Shown here: positions 1 through 14,300 of the stretch, in pieces | Layout of the letters: each line of letters starts with the position of its first letter | How positions within the stretch are numbered: the stretch's first letter is position 1 | NCBI GenBank assembly: GCA_036583965.1 | Contig: JAZBQD010000027.1 | Coordinates: 5,536,187-5,600,186 of the forward strand | Direction of reading: 5' to 3' | DNA: 64,000 bases | Source of the DNA: Prunella strophiata | Taxonomy: Eukaryota > Chordata > Aves > Passeriformes > Prunellidae | Translations under genes and position numbers: made by a program | The notes under the pieces: generated by a model | Database searches by the model: none | What the model was told of the DNA's origin: nothing | What the model saw: the letters and a program-made list of their open reading frames with translations, nothing else

Positions 1-1492
1 TGCAGGACTGCAAGTGTCCAGTATTTGGTGTGCCATCCATCTTGACTTGTGCTTCCCAAAGCTGACTGGTTCATTTAAAAGCCAATGCTTTGTTGGGAAG
101 CCAGTTCTTCAGGCTTTTTGTGGTGAATTATGTTTCAAGAGCTGATGGATTTTCCTTCTTAAATTGAGCTATGATGTTAGTTTTTTCAGTGGAAGTTTTG
201 TACAAAAGTGGGTCTCAAACTTCTCTGCTTGTGTCCCCATTCTCTGGTGCAAGCTCTTCTACTGAATTTCATCTGGCTTGTGGTCCTGCCTGGGATTCTT
301 GCCCCTGTTTGCCATTGCCCAGACAGAGCACTGCTTTCTGCAGGCTCCAGCAGGAGCAGCTGCTGCTCAGATCCCAAAGGGCATTCTTTTGGTGATACTT
401 TCACATGCTTTAGGTACAGACTGCTGGGCCAAAGTAATTCCTGACATACTTGCATCAAAAAAGTGACCTACTTAGCACACTGGTGTTGATTTTATTGTTA
501 TTACAGAGTTCTTGTCTTCAGATTAAAATACCAGCCCTAATCAAACATACAGGTGTTCCCTGTTGATTATGTCTAAGGTTTCCTTCAACAAGAATTTGTA
601 TATAAATAATTGCAATTTCTGTTTGAGTCCCATGTGATCTCCAGTGAAGGCACAACACCACTGATTCTTTTTCCTTCTCCTTTCAGCAAGGTAAGATATT
701 TTCTCTGGTGTTTAAAAGGTGCTGTCAGACTCAGCCCTCTGGTGAGACAGTGTGCCCTGTTATTTTGCATTCATCCAGGTTTCTTCTCCTTGCTATCAAA
801 CAGATGTTTAAAATGTCACAGAACTCACCAGCCTGCCTTTTGCACAGCTCATTTATGGTTCTTTATTTGCCTCCTGGTGATGACCTGCTGCAAGTCAGGA
901 GAGGAGAGAAAGTGGTTGAATTGCCTGAGACCTAAGGTCACCTCCCAGCTGGAAGGTCACTGTCACAGCAGGAGCACTGAGAAAGTGTCACTGATGGGAG
1001 CAGGGAGAGAGCCCTGTGGAGTGAAGGCTTGGCTTGTCTGCATGTCTGTCTGTGAAGGGGAAGGCTGTCCCTGGAGGGACTGACCCCAGGGACAGACCCC
1101 TATCCTGTGTTGGGTGAGACACCCAGGTGGAGGTGTACATTGTGAGACACCAAGAAACCTTGTCACAGCAGCTTTATGGGACAGGATAAGAGGAGAAAAA
1201 AGTGGAGGATCTTAGGAACTACCAGGGTAGTGATGATTCTGTGCTACAAGAAATATTCTTCATAAACCTGTGCAGCTCTCAGAGGTATAACCAAGGTGCA
1301 GAGTCCTGGGACACAGAGATTGATGGTTCATTAGTCTGACCCTTTTTCTTTTCTTAGTTGTCATTGCTGTGTGAAGTCCAGTGACTATTTACATTAGCAG
1401 TACCTCCTGTTCCAGATCAGGGAATTCCCTTGTGCTACTGCACTGCTTGACTCACGAGTCATGTTCTCTTTTCTTTGTGTCAGAGTAGAATT

Positions 1493-1527
1493 TTACATCC
1501 CTGTTAAAGGATGTAACAGGGATGTAA
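1493..1527. repeat. Perfect 14-bp inverted repeat (hairpin)
   Basis: Two perfectly complementary 14-base arms at 1493-1506 and 1514-1527 are separated by 7 bases. The core of the left arm is ACATCCCTGTTA. The structure could extrude as a small cruciform or fold in RNA. The stem is too short for a microRNA precursor and no poly-T terminator context follows, so no function is assigned. Confidence 0.7.
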
Positions 1528-3302
1528 CAATTAATCCAAACTTGCAGTAAACAGAGGCAGCTTTCTGGCTAAATTCTGCCCTCTGTCTTGGGTCTGTGTG
1601 CAACATCCTGATCCTGGACTAGGCACTGGGTTCAGTGTGCTGAGAAATGACCTGGATTGTCTCTCATGCTCATCTTTGAGACATCTGGAACTGCATCATT
1701 GTGCAGCTGGCCCTGAATTGTGTCTTAAGGACATTTGCCAAGGCACTGTGTATCCCTTCTTTGACATTTCAGCAGCTCTCTTGATCATGTGCATAGATCT
1801 TGGATCTTGCTAGGGTTGAAAAATCCAAGTCCTTCTGAGTTGGGACACTTTAGGCAAAAGTAAAAAGAAGTCAGCATTAGGGCAACTCAATTAATTTTCA
1901 TTTCACCTGCTTCAAGGTCGGGCTTCTTTCCACCAGAGGAAGACTGGTTCATTACCCTGGTGCTGCACCTCTGCCCCCCCCCTCTTATGAATTTCTTTTG
2001 GGGCTGCTCTGAAGCAGTAATCAAATGTGTGATCCTCCAGCATGCCAGCAGTCTTGGATCCTTTTTAGTTTTAGTTGATGTGGAGGGAAGTGAGAGGCAG
2101 AGATGATTCCTGGGAGCCCTTAGGAAAAAAAATAGTGTGTCTTGTAAAAACAAGTGATTTTAGTTATTGCAATTGAGGAGTCAATTAACTGGCTAATTAA
2201 AGCAATTTCTCATTACATAACTGAATTCTGGTTCATCACCATTTCTACTCTGCAAGGCTGCCCCAGAGAGCAGAGCCATTTCTGAGCACTCTTTATCACA
2301 AACAGAAGAACCATTCGCTCTCTCCAGCACTCAGATGTGTCTGGAAAAGGGAGAGGTGGTTTGGTGGGACTTCCTTCCATTACTTGTGGAAATAAACAGT
2401 GGAATGTCATTCAGGAGATAGAGAAAAAGGCAGATTTCTCACATGTTTCTAGTGCCAAAGATAAATGAAGAAAGGAGGTGATGAATACTGGAGCACAAAA
2501 CCCATGAGGTTTAGGATTCCCAGGGCTATGGGACTCAAGGTTACACTCTAGAATATTAGAATGTCTCAAGCTCAAAGCATTACAATGGGTTTGAACATGC
2601 TACTGCTCATCAAATATACTCTTAAATTGGATGAGAAGACTGAGGGATTTTCAATTGTCAGCTTCTTCCTGTACAGAAAGACAGACTGAAGATGGAGTTA
2701 TTTTTTAATGAAGGATGAGTTAGAAAAGTGCCAAGGTACTGAAATGTTGCATGGTTATGGAAGGTGTGTGTGGGGAAAAAACCATGAATTAAAGGAATCT
2801 GAAATAATTTAAAATGTACAATGTGGGAGTTCATTTGGCATAGTTAAAACCATGGTGTCAAACCAGGCCACCTGCAGCAGCAGAGGAGGGAGGGCTGGGT
2901 CAGTGACATTTGTTGCTGGTGAGCCATGATTTGACAAGGAGGGACTGTGGTAGAGGAATTTTTGAAGTTAGGATATAAGTACTTCAAAGCCTGGAAGAAA
3001 TTGCATTTGGCAGCTGATGTGGACTTTGAAGTCTGAGTGAGACACAATTAGAAGAGCTGTAAGTAACATGTTCAGCTTCCCTGGTACCCACAGTGGTGAA
3101 ACCCAGGGACTCTGAATGCCCTGGCCAGGCTGTACCTTGGGAACAGGGCTCAGGTGGAGCAGAAACCTTCTCCTTTGAAGAGGAAACTGGTTAAAATTTG
3201 TAATTTTTGTGGATTTAGTCAGAGTTAGTATTTTAACTGATGTCTCATTAGTGAGCTTAAAGTGCTTGAGAAAAAAATTACTCTATGGGGGTTTTTTAAT
3301 AT

Positions 3303-3350
3303 TTGTTTATACTTGTTTGTTTGTTTGGTGTGCTTTTTGTTTGCTTTGTT
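3303..3350. repeat. TTTG-rich simple sequence
   Basis: A run of imperfect TTTG/TTTA units, including three consecutive TTTG steps around 3315-3328, inside a T-rich stretch. This is a low-complexity tract. Confidence 0.55.
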
Positions 3351-5243
3351 TTACATGTTCTTTTTAAATGTTCAGACTACAGACTTGGGCTTCTTCCTGT
3401 GTGTGAGACACTGATCAGATACCTTATTCCCTGAGCCCCAGTTCCTTATGTAGAAATTAAATGTTCTGGGCCTTGACATCACAGAAGCACTGTGGGTCAC
3501 AGGCACTGGTGTTTGTGAATCACCTGTACCTTGTTGATAATGACCTCTAATAAACATAAATAGGCTTTTAAAACTCAGGGGATACTATGCTTTGAGAAGT
3601 GCAAAATTTGCTGGAAATTGAGAAATGAGAGAGTATTTAAAAAAAAAAATAAAATTAGGGCCTCTTGGTAATAGCATCTCCAGAAAATGATGAAGAGAGA
3701 AAGGAGAAGCAGGTAATGATGGCTTTGCACAGTGAAATATTTGTTTTCTGTACTTGGATTTTTGGTCCAATGGAAGAAAGGGAAGCAGTGGTGGCAGATT
3801 GCAGCATGAAAACTGGGGGAAGGAAGAAGAAGACCAGGAGGAATAGAAATGCCCATGTTCACCTGTGTTGTGAGATGAGAGGAGGTGGGTGCAGTGCTGT
3901 GAAAGACTCCCTAAGTGGGAAAAGCATTAGATTGTTAATGACTGTGTTATGGTTGAAAATGTATTGCCAAGAGCAAAGCTAACAGAAGTTGGGAAATAAA
4001 ATCTACTGACACAGCATACTTCAAAAATATTCAACCAGAAGCTGGAATGTAAAAAGCCCTAGGATGTGTTGTAGGGAGCTGCCTGGCACTGGTGGAGGCA
4101 GATCACCCATAGCAAATGTTTTGTGCATTCAGTTCAGTTGGGTGTTGCTGTGCATGGAGTGTGAGGGAGTTTTTGTTCCATGGGCTGGATGGCTGGAATG
4201 TGGGAAGGGAAAAATCATGGCAATTAAAAAAAAAAAATAAAATTAATATTTCATTTCTGACTGCCACTGCTTAGTATCATGGTTGTGGTGGAGCTGAGTT
4301 CCCAGCCCTGAGCAGCAGCATCAGCTCCATCTGTCCCTGCCCCCACGGGTGAAATGGGCATTCCCAGTGCAGTGCAGCTGGCACATGCTGGTTTGTTCTC
4401 TGGCAGCCTTTTCCTCTCTCCATCAAGTTATTAGTGTCATTGTCATGGAGCACTCAGCATCTTTCAGCCCTTAGGGAAGAGCAGCCCAGTTTGGAACAGA
4501 AACCAGTGCATCCTGACAGCACACATTGAAGCAGCATGGAGCTAGGACAGGCTCATGTTTGCTGTCCCTTAGGAAGCAGTCTAATTCCTGGGCTGGCACT
4601 TCTGACATAACTCAATTATGGAATCATAAACAAACAGTTGACATAGGCCAGGGAACTTCAAAGCAATCAGTACAGTTGTAATAGGTTCTAGCTTGAAAAA
4701 TAAACCATGCTCATGTAGTCTAAAGGATGCTTAATTTTTTCTTTCCTTCTGTCTTAGATCAAAGCTTCTTCTTGAACAGCAGCCTGGCAACTCTCCCTAA
4801 CCCCCTTCCTTCCCCCATGTCCCCTGCTGGTCTCTTGGTACAGGCATCATTACCATGGGACTGGTGTCTGCAAAGTGTACTCCATCTCCTAAATTAATTG
4901 GCTACTGATACACAGTTGCATGCAAAGTAGTTTTTGGAGAATGATTCTTGGCCAGCATTTTGTTTTTATTTACTGAATTGGCTTGAATAGCCTGGCTCCT
5001 TGGGTAACAAGGGTCACTTTAACATTGGTCCATGTTTTGTGCTTTTAGCTGCCTGTGTGGGAGCTTTGTACCCACATAGTGGGGTCCCAAGATCAAGGCA
5101 CAGTGAGGTGCTGGTTGAGATGGAGTTGCTTGTGCAGCTCAGTGATTGCTGAGGCCTTTTCCCCCAGACTGCTTCTCACTCTTGGAATTTACTGGTTGAG
5201 GCAATTTACCTTCATTGAGCCCATGACTCTCTTTAAGATATCC

Positions 5244-5311
5244 CATCCTCCTTTACCAGCCTGAAAACACCATGGACCATCCTCCTTTACCAGCCTGAAA
5301 ACACCATGGAC
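5244..5311. repeat. 34-bp perfect tandem duplication
   Basis: A 34-base segment beginning CATCCTCCTTTACCAG is present twice head-to-tail (5244-5277 and 5278-5311) with no mismatch that I can see. Perfect identity suggests a recent slippage or duplication event. No coding context is visible. Confidence 0.85.
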
Positions 5312-8300
5312 CATCTGAATGTCTCCTGAATCAGTGGCAGGCCTTGGGATAGACTTGCTCTGTGTTCAACACCCAGTTTTGGTGCCAGCTGTTTCCTTGT
5401 GTGGAAGGTGTGGAGGGAAGGATGCCTTCCATCCACCTCTGCCCTTCTCTGTGTGAACACATCCAGTCTAAAACACTGTCAGAGTTCATAGCTCCAGCTC
5501 AGTTTGGGAAGTGTGAACCCTCTCAGTGAATACATTGCTGACAGCAGTGGCATGGCCCTGGCTCCAAGGGAAAGGTGCCTTTTGCTTCTGTGTCACAGTG
5601 CCCATCACTGTCTCTGGGACAGCAAGGCAGGCAAAGGGGAACAGGGGGAAACAGCAGGTGCAGGCAGGCTCCTGCTGGGAGCATTTAAATACTGACATGT
5701 CAGAAGCTGGGAAGTGTGTGACAAGCAGTTTTCCTGTGACCTGGATCCTGAGAGCTTAAGGAAGTCTCAAACTTATTTTTTAAAACAAGCTGACATATTA
5801 ATGAGAAGTCTATTGTTTGTGTATGTGGGAGAGTGGCAGATTTTCACATGGGATCTGTTTGAGAATCCCATGTGATGCCCAACACCACGTATTACTGTGC
5901 TGCCTGCTGTCCAGAGAAGGAAGTTGCCAGAATTTTCTGAGCAGAAACCTAAACAGAAACCTCCTCCTAACTCCAAATAAACAGTGAAGGAGAAGTCACT
6001 GGTGGTGTTAGCTTCCTACCAGCTACGTTTGTAATGAATGCTGTCACTGAAATCTAAAATCTCCATAATCTGAGGAGCTGATACTTTCTAATGTACCAAG
6101 AGCTCCCTGGTTTGCCCACATCAAAATAGTCCAGAGCCCATGCATGGGTCTTTGGACCAAAGCTGTTTGATAAATATTTTAGTGTTTTGCACATTTTGTT
6201 GCCAGAAAGTCAGAGTGTAAAGCATTCTTCCAGGGAAGGGCATCTTTATGCATGCTCATGTTTGATTCAAGCACTTGTTCTTTACTGTGTGTGCTGCAAA
6301 AAAAAGAGCAAGCTTTATAATCAATTCTCTACTCCATTAGCATCCTCAAAGGATGTCTCTGGTCACATCAGAGGCAATCTTCTCTGTCTGTCTTTTATTA
6401 TTTGTTTTGCTTCAAACTTTCTTGTCTATGAAATCATCTGTCACCCTCTGCAGAGACCTGTCAGGGCACTGTCTCTGTATTTGCCTCTCCTTGGCAATAA
6501 CAAAGAAATTTCTCCATTGCAGGCTGCCTCCCCTCAGCTGAGGGAGAAGTGGTTTGCTGAATTTTCGTGGCCCATTTGGTCCTTGGCCTCTTTGCTTGTG
6601 CTGCCCTAAGGATGCCAATTAATGTTAATCTGAAGGTATAAGCTTCTCTATTAGGTGCTGGAGTAATGCCATCAGCTGGTCCCACATGGGCCACCAGGCA
6701 GCTGTCAAGCAATAATGTTTATTGCATTTTTGTTTCATATCCTTTACTTTATGATTGATCACTGGGGCTTATATAAAACCAATAAAATTGACAAAATTTT
6801 AAACCATTGTAAAAGGCAGTAAGTGGAATGTAGGCATGAGAGCAGGGAGTTTGTAACCTGTAGCTTCCTTACAGTTTGAGAATTTAGAGAGACAGTGAAA
6901 TCAAGAGCAAATAAAGGTGTGTTTTGATTTCAGACAGGAACCTTGGAAATTTTCCTTATCATGTAAGGATGTGATGTTCAGTAGCACACTTTAATGTATT
7001 TATCTTACCCTTAGTGATGCTGTATCTCCTGTCTGCCCTTGCACACTCACCTCTGCACAGGAGCAGCTCTCAGGGTGATACTTGTCTGCCTAGGGAACAG
7101 TAAGAGAATGTGTCACATTTCTGCTGCTCCTCAAGGGGGTTTATCTGTCTAACCAGTGAGGGGGACAGCTTGGACTCAGTACTGCTTAATTGCTTCCACA
7201 TCATAAATAAAGGTACCTTATCCATCCTGAGGTACTTTTTGCTGAGCACTTTCTGGATGAAGTGAGAGCAGGATTGGCCAGGTGGATCTGGGAGCTCCCC
7301 TCTCCCAGCACACTGAGGCTCTCTGGCAAATCCCTGAGCCCTGATGGAGCCTGGGGAGCCTGCAGTGCTGAAAATGAATTGCTGTGTTGGACTCGAGCCA
7401 CAGGCCTCATTTTGATTGTTTACAATTGAGTAAAGCAGGCCTGTCCCCATGGAAGTTAATGGGATCAGTCCTGGTGTGACAGCAGAGCAAAACCTTGCAT
7501 GCTTGAATCTTGCATGCTTAATGCAGTCCATGTTTTCCTGTCTCAGGTCCTTTACTCTTTATCACGTGCCTTGCTTCATGAATGTATTCCTTTAAATGTG
7601 TCATGGATCAAAACTGCAAAATGCCATCTGTCAGCATGGGTGAAATCTGTAATCCCAGGGCTGTTCAGGTAACCAGCAAATTGACATTTGTTGGAAATGG
7701 GGCACTTAGCCAGCCTACTAAGGCTATGGATTTGTTCCTTTATTTTTTTTTTCCCCTCCCCCTCCTGCTCTCCAGATTATTGCTTACATAATGTGTGGAC
7801 TATTAGTTGCTGTATGGTTTACATGTGAGATGCTTTCTGGAAGCTGTGTGTAGGCAGGGAGCTCAGGATGACATAAGGTAGGATTAAATAATTGCAATAT
7901 TAAGTTGCAGTGCAGAAATGGGAGAGGCCGTGTTGTGAATGATGCTGTCCAGTTAAAACTGCATCCAGGCAGGAGGGATACAGGGTGCAGGTGGGTGGGT
8001 CCTCCTTGACCTGTGTTCCTGTGTAACTGAAATTCTTCCTGCTGGCATTTGGAAAGATTTGTAAGGACAGAGCTGTCCTAGTCCTGCTACTGTAAATTTA
8101 GACTGGATTTATCCCAGTGTCACTGAGCTTGCAGCCTGGCTTGTAGTGGTATTTATTGGCACCTTAATTATGCATAGGTTAGTTTGGTATTCCCCATTGG
8201 TAAATTTTGCTAACATTTCACAAATTAAAAATGTTCTGACTCTATTTTCTCCCTAGTCAGCACCAACTTTTTAGATCAACAGTTTGTAGCTTTAAATAAG

Positions 8301-11300
8301 CATCCCAGATTTTTTTGTTGGCTGTGTTTGTTTGTTTTTAGTTTTGCTTTGGAACTGTTTGTACCTAAACTGGCTGTGACTCAGTGTGAGGCCTCGCTGC
8401 CTTCACTCAGATATTCAGGTTTGCTGAACTCAGCTGGAAAAGATTTTTTTGTCAGTGGAGAGTGGAAAGGTGAAGAGAAGTGCTGGAGAAATTCAGTTAA
8501 CACTTCACTGCTGTGCTATAGCTCAGCTATTAGTATGTCTTAGGAATGTGAAAATGAGTGCTGATTATAAACAACCCACTTTTGTAATATCCAAGATGAA
8601 CCAAAAAGAAGCAAAAACTGTAAGATGTAATCAGGTAAGTTACAACCTAAACTCATTTCTCTTACAGATACTCAGGAGTTTATATAAAACACAACAATTG
8701 TTTTTCCTCTAGAGATACTTTTATCATTATCAATTTATTTTATTTATTTATCCAGAGAAACCCTTAAAGAAGGGTTCTATGTCTTTGTTTCCATAAGACT
8801 TGCAAGTTTCTGCTGTGAGAACTGGGAAGACTCAGCCCAAGCCTCAGTTCAAATCTGCAGGCAGAGACACAGGTGTGCCTTGTCCCTACAAGTGTCTGCA
8901 GGGTGTCCCTGTGCCCCAGGGCAGGCTCCTGTCCCTGTGTGCCATGCAGGAATATGTTCCCTATCAAACTGCAGTGCTGTGAGCAGCAGAGCCTTGGGGC
9001 TCATTATCCTGTGTGGACAATGCAGTGTGACAGTGAAATGGCTGATGAAATCTAATGCTGTCTGTTCAGTTAAAAGGCAGAGTGGTGATTGCAGCCCGTG
9101 CTTTCCTGGAGGCAGCTGAGTGACAGGGATTAGGGGAGCCAGGGAGCTGTGCTACATCAGTGACCAAAGGCTGTGCTGTGTGTTTGGAGCTGCCCCACCT
9201 GCTGCCCAGCTCTGGCCTGAGCCCACTGCCTTTGTGGTCACCAGAGTTGAGGTCTGAGATGAAGTATTTTTCCTTTGAGTTTATGTATGCAGAAAGCAAT
9301 TAGGTTAAAGCCCAGGCTGGATGTGTAAATGACTGTGTGTGGTCAGTGTAACTGTTTATTGATGCTTTGTGAGCTTCTGTGTGTGCAGGAGTGGTGAAGT
9401 TTCCCTGAGTCAGAGTCCTCTGAATCCACAGGACTCTGTTCTTGTATGGTTAGTGGCTGCTTTTCCTATGTGGAAGTGTCTTCTGTGTTTTCCTGGGAGC
9501 TGGGAAGGCTGTTGATAAAGCATGAGTGGCCATGAGATTTCTAAGACCAGCTGAGGGTCTGCAGGAATCTTGCACTTGGTGCTGAGGCTGTGCTGTGGAG
9601 ATAAGGGACATGTTTAATAAGGTGCACCTGGAGCCAGGATTGGAAATTTTTTCCTGTGGTTGCAGACATGCACCTGGGATGTTGTGGGTCATTGGTGGAG
9701 GGGGATAAATTAGATCAGTGTAAGTCATGTTCTTTCTCAGTGTGGATTTTCCTATTCAATGATTAATCTGCTTTAGAATGTTCTGCCAAAATGCAAATGG
9801 CAGCAGCTACAGCCATGATCAGAGCTGGACCCTGGACTGACCCTGAAAACAGCACGTGAAGCTTTAATTACCTAAAATTCTGCATTACAGCTTCTCAAAC
9901 TTGCTGTGGAGCATCCTCTGCTGAGGCTCCCAGTGGATGTTCTGGGACCTGGCTTTCCCCCTGGTTCTTTGCAAGGTGGTTACAGGCAGTGTCTCGTGCT
10001 TGGAGCAGTCCAACCTGTGGTGATTTTAATGAAGCTTAGGCAGTGGAGGGGAGGTTCCTGTTAACCCCATCCAGCCCTCCCAGGGCATCCCCTGGTGAGC
10101 CAGCACTGACAGCTCTGAGCAGCAAAGCCTTTGCCTGGCTGCTGCAGGCACCTGGTGCTGCCATGCTGTCAGTCAGGGGGGTGCTGACTCCTGAAATGAA
10201 ATGCTGTCCATCTAATTAGTATGTGTAGCAGCAGCAGGTTTTAATTATATGGTTAAATACACAGAAATACAGGATTGTCATGTGGGATCTGTCTATTGGC
10301 CCTTTGTGGCTGACATTTCTGCCTCCAGCAGTAGCCAGTGCTGGATATATTTGTGCATAACATATTTCTGTTTGCCCTTGGAGTAATATGCACAGGCTGC
10401 TACAGAAAAATTTTCCATCTTGCTTTTTTGAAGCCAGTTTGTGTCCAGAAGAGAATTCCTCCTCTGTGAACTGTTCCATTCTGTGGGTTCAGGTTAGCCC
10501 AGGGATTTATATTTTCTAGGCAAAATATGTAAGATGAATGAGCTCTTTATTTTTTGTACTGGCTCTGACATAGTCTTTGCAGAATTTTCTGAAGTTTGTA
10601 ACCACAAACTCTAGATTTTCCAGTACTTTCTTGTGCCTAGTGGAAATTCTTCTAGGTGACCAAGTAATGAGTATCCATTTGCTTCTGATATTCTTTTGCT
10701 TTCACCTTTTGTTGTGAATATTTCTCATGCAAATCAATCTCTCCATTTGTGTTAGTAATTTGAGGTTGGTTATGTTGTTGGTTTTTTCTTTGTTACTTTC
10801 AGTCTCTTATTTCATTATGCATTGACTGCTGGCAGCTAATTATGCAGTTCTGATCTAGAGATGCATAAAATAGTAAATGAAAGTTGTGTTTTGGTTCACA
10901 TGGGATGTGCTGTGTGGTCTCTGCTGGATTGGTTGAGTATGGAAAGGATGAAGGGGGAGCCAAGCATTGCTCCTGGTGGTGATATCCACACAGGGTCTTC
11001 TCCACCACATGCATGGCTGTGATGGGGAAAGTTGCTGATCCTTTAGCATTGTGACCATTCTGCCTTCCTGTTGGAAGAGGAAAAAAAAGATGGGAAGCAG
11101 CTCTTGATGTTGGAGGATCCCAGCCCAGTGAATTTTGATTTTCTCCAAGTCTGTCTTGTGCCGTATGGAGGGCTTTGCACAGTCAGCTGTGTTGGTGGCA
11201 GCAATAATGGTAAAGTCACTCACTGAGAGTCAGGAGGTCACAGAATTTCATCCACAGTGTGGGAATTCCAGGCTGCATAACAAATTTTAATCCATGGCCA

Positions 11301-14300
11301 CCTGGGAGCCCCAGACCAAGGCTGTGCAGAGTGGGGATGACTCAGCTGAGCCTTTGGTACAGAGGCAGCTGTGTCAGCAGGGGAGTATTCTTGCTGCAGT
11401 GCTTTCCAAAAGCCCTCCCAGAGAAATCAGTGATGCCTGCAAAAGCTACAGAAATACTGGGGTTTAAGTGGCACAAGGGTTTTTCAGAATACAAATATGT
11501 AATTATGAAGTCCCCACAGCCCTGGCAGTTTGTTTCTCCAGCTACAGACCAGTAACACATTTACCTTGAAGAGAGTGGGGATCATACACCAGTGGTTGAA
11601 ATGCAGTTTATAAAAATGGTCACTGAAGGGCTCTGAACCTACAAAATGCTGATGCTTCTTTGGATGCTTCCACACAGATTTGGGCACAGTGAGGGTGCAG
11701 GAAGATCCTGGAAAACTGGATTCCTGCCCAATGTAAATTCCAGTCACTCTGCAAATGTGTATCAGGCTATGTCTAGTCTGGCTAAACAAGTGTGGGTGTT
11801 ACCTTATTTTTCATTGTGAATGCTGATAAAGGATTTAGAGATCCCACTGGACTGAGAGATAAGCCTAACAGGAATTTTCTTGATTACTCATTACTCTTTT
11901 GACACTAACTAAATTGGAAGGGGGAGGGTGGAAAGATGTGGTTCTAATGGTTTTTAGTTTTGATTGCTTTAGATGTGGTTGTGGGGGTGCATTTCCCCTA
12001 ATTCAGAAATTGTTGTTTAGGACTTGAGGTAATGAATTTTCTCTATATATGAAATACACTGGAGGCAAATTGATTTATGGACAAATTAAATGTACATTTT
12101 CACAGGTGGAAAAGTTGTTTTCCTGGCAAATTCCCACCTATGGTGGTAACCCCACAGCTCAGCCCCCAGCACCCTCCCTGGGGCTGCTGAGGTCCTCTGG
12201 GGCAGTGTTACAAGTGTGTTACAAGCACAATGACTCTGTGTTTTGGGGATTTGTGTGTACTTTTTCTTCTTAAAGAAAGAGCACTAGAGAAAATATAATC
12301 GTGTAATGGCAGGCTGTACCCTTCGCTGCATGAGCTCACATGGGGTCTCTGATAACAGTATTTGGTGGAGTGTAGGTTGTGAAAATGGAGCAATCATCCA
12401 GTACTGCACAGAGCATGCTGATTGAGGAGGTTAAGGTGAGAGGAGCTGTTCAGGAGTGATGCTTTGGAGCCTGAGAATAAAGGAGTGCAAGCATTTGCAG
12501 TGGTGACAGCCCTGCCTTCCCAGGGGCAGCTCTTCCCCAGTGGGGTGTGCTCTGTGTCCAGGTGCTGTCTGTGGATTTTTCCTGCTGGATATTTCCAGAA
12601 GCTCCTGAAGTCCACAGCTGCCTGTGGAGGTTGGAGTTTTTCCATGCAGTCTGCATCCAGCCCTCAGGGAAGGCAATGAGGAATGTTAGTGGGGAGTGAG
12701 GATAACTGGCTATTTTATTCTTATTCCCAGCATTTTGCTGCTGTAATTCACAAAAGGCATAGCAACAGTTTACCTTGCAATTTATTCTTTCTTTTGCTGT
12801 AGATTGCTTAACAAAGACACGTGTTCTCATTTCTTTTTGGGCTGTGTATCCCTGGCAGTAAAATGGAGGTAGCAAAGCTACATGTGGTGAACACTGCTCC
12901 AAACTTCCATTTTTAAGACCCTGCTTTCTGTTGGCCTAGTTTAGCTATCTGAACCCAAATATACTCTACATTTGCTTCAGGCAGGTTTTGTTGATAAAGC
13001 AAAAGATAAGCTATTTATCAGAGAGACAGAAGGAAAATAGTCTCACTTATGTGTGTGTATTTGGTCTTCACTGAAGAACTTGAGTCATTAAAAGCTTGAA
13101 ATCTGTCATGGCTTTGCCTTTGTGTTGAGGATGTGCTTTTAAAAGCCCCATTAAAATTCAGCTGGGCATGAAGCTTTGTGCAAATCTCTGTAGATTCATG
13201 TTTAGCTTCCATCCTGGCACTGTAATTTTTCTCTCCAATTTTTTCTTTTCTTTCCAAAACCTGAGAATATTCTTGAAGGATTTCTATTAAAAGAACATTG
13301 AAGGCATAGTCAAGCACTCAAAAATTTGATATTGTCAGAATTGACAATAGGAGCTGTTTTTTGTAACCTCTAATACTATTTTAATCTAACTCTTTATCTG
13401 CACATTAAATATGATAAATGTAATTTGAACCTGAAGACAGAGTCCCACAATTTCTGGTTCCTTAAAAGGAGTTGTACTTTGCTAGAATAGATAAATTATG
13501 ACAGATGATTTAGGGGAGAAAAAATAGACAGGCAGTTAGAAATTTTGGGTGACATTTACTTAAAAGACTACACTTTAAAAGGAAGCATCTCTAGCTTGTG
13601 GTAGCACATGGTGGGAACAAGCAAGGACCTCATGCTTCTAGCCTGGTGATGACCCAAGTTCAGAGCCCAAAATTTTGTCAGTGGGTCCAAGTTGTAAAGA
13701 AACGTGAGCAATTCAGTAAACATCTTTGCTTTTTAATAATGGATGATGTTATTTAAAACCTCATGTAGAGAAAACAAGGAGCATCACCTTCATGTAATTT
13801 GGATTGGTAATTGTAAATGTCAAAACAAGGCTACTGTTATTGTTAAGATGTCTAAACAAGACTACTTTGTGGGTATTTTATCTTTTCTTCTTTATAAAGT
13901 GCAATATCTGTTTTCTGTTTGAGCAGCCCTGAAACAGCTATTCATAAGATTTTCTGCAGCACCTGCTCGAGGGATATCATTTACTACTAGTGGAAGTGAC
14001 TGCTGTACCTTCCATTGTAAGTGGAGGGGCTGCCACAAATCCTGAAGCAAAATAAGTCAGAGCACAGCAGATGCTGTTCCCATTGATTCACAAGTAGTAC
14101 AAATTTGGTTCTGTTATTAATATTTTTTTCTTGCAGTGGGATTACTCTCACTCCACTGTAACTTGTTATATCATGGTAGTTGAGAACAAAATTAGGCCCC
14201 CTGTGTTTACTGATGAAATAATGGTTCTAGAATACAGCTTTCTAGCTCTGCTGGTATTCCCACAGTTATCCATATTCCAGCAGTTTAGGAATCCCCATGG

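Larger units (their letters stand above)
1..5243. other. Unique non-coding DNA
   Basis: No gene is recognised here. The longest open frame (610-1083, plus strand, 157 codons) has no recognisable domain, signal or repeat structure and looks like chance. The stretch holds ordinary AT-rich unique sequence with short A/T and TTTG-type simple tracts and one hairpin, listed separately. I see no CpG-rich promoter, RNA gene or transposon remnant. Confidence 0.6.

Noticed and set aside
670..700. Pyrimidine tract with TTTCAG and a GTAAGA four bases later as an exon or recursive splice site
   Set aside because: Acceptor and donor are separated by only four bases, too short for an exon and not the exact AG-GT juxtaposition of a recursive site.
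610..1083. 157-codon open frame as a gene
   Set aside because: Composition and content look random; no homology recognised and no splice or promoter context.
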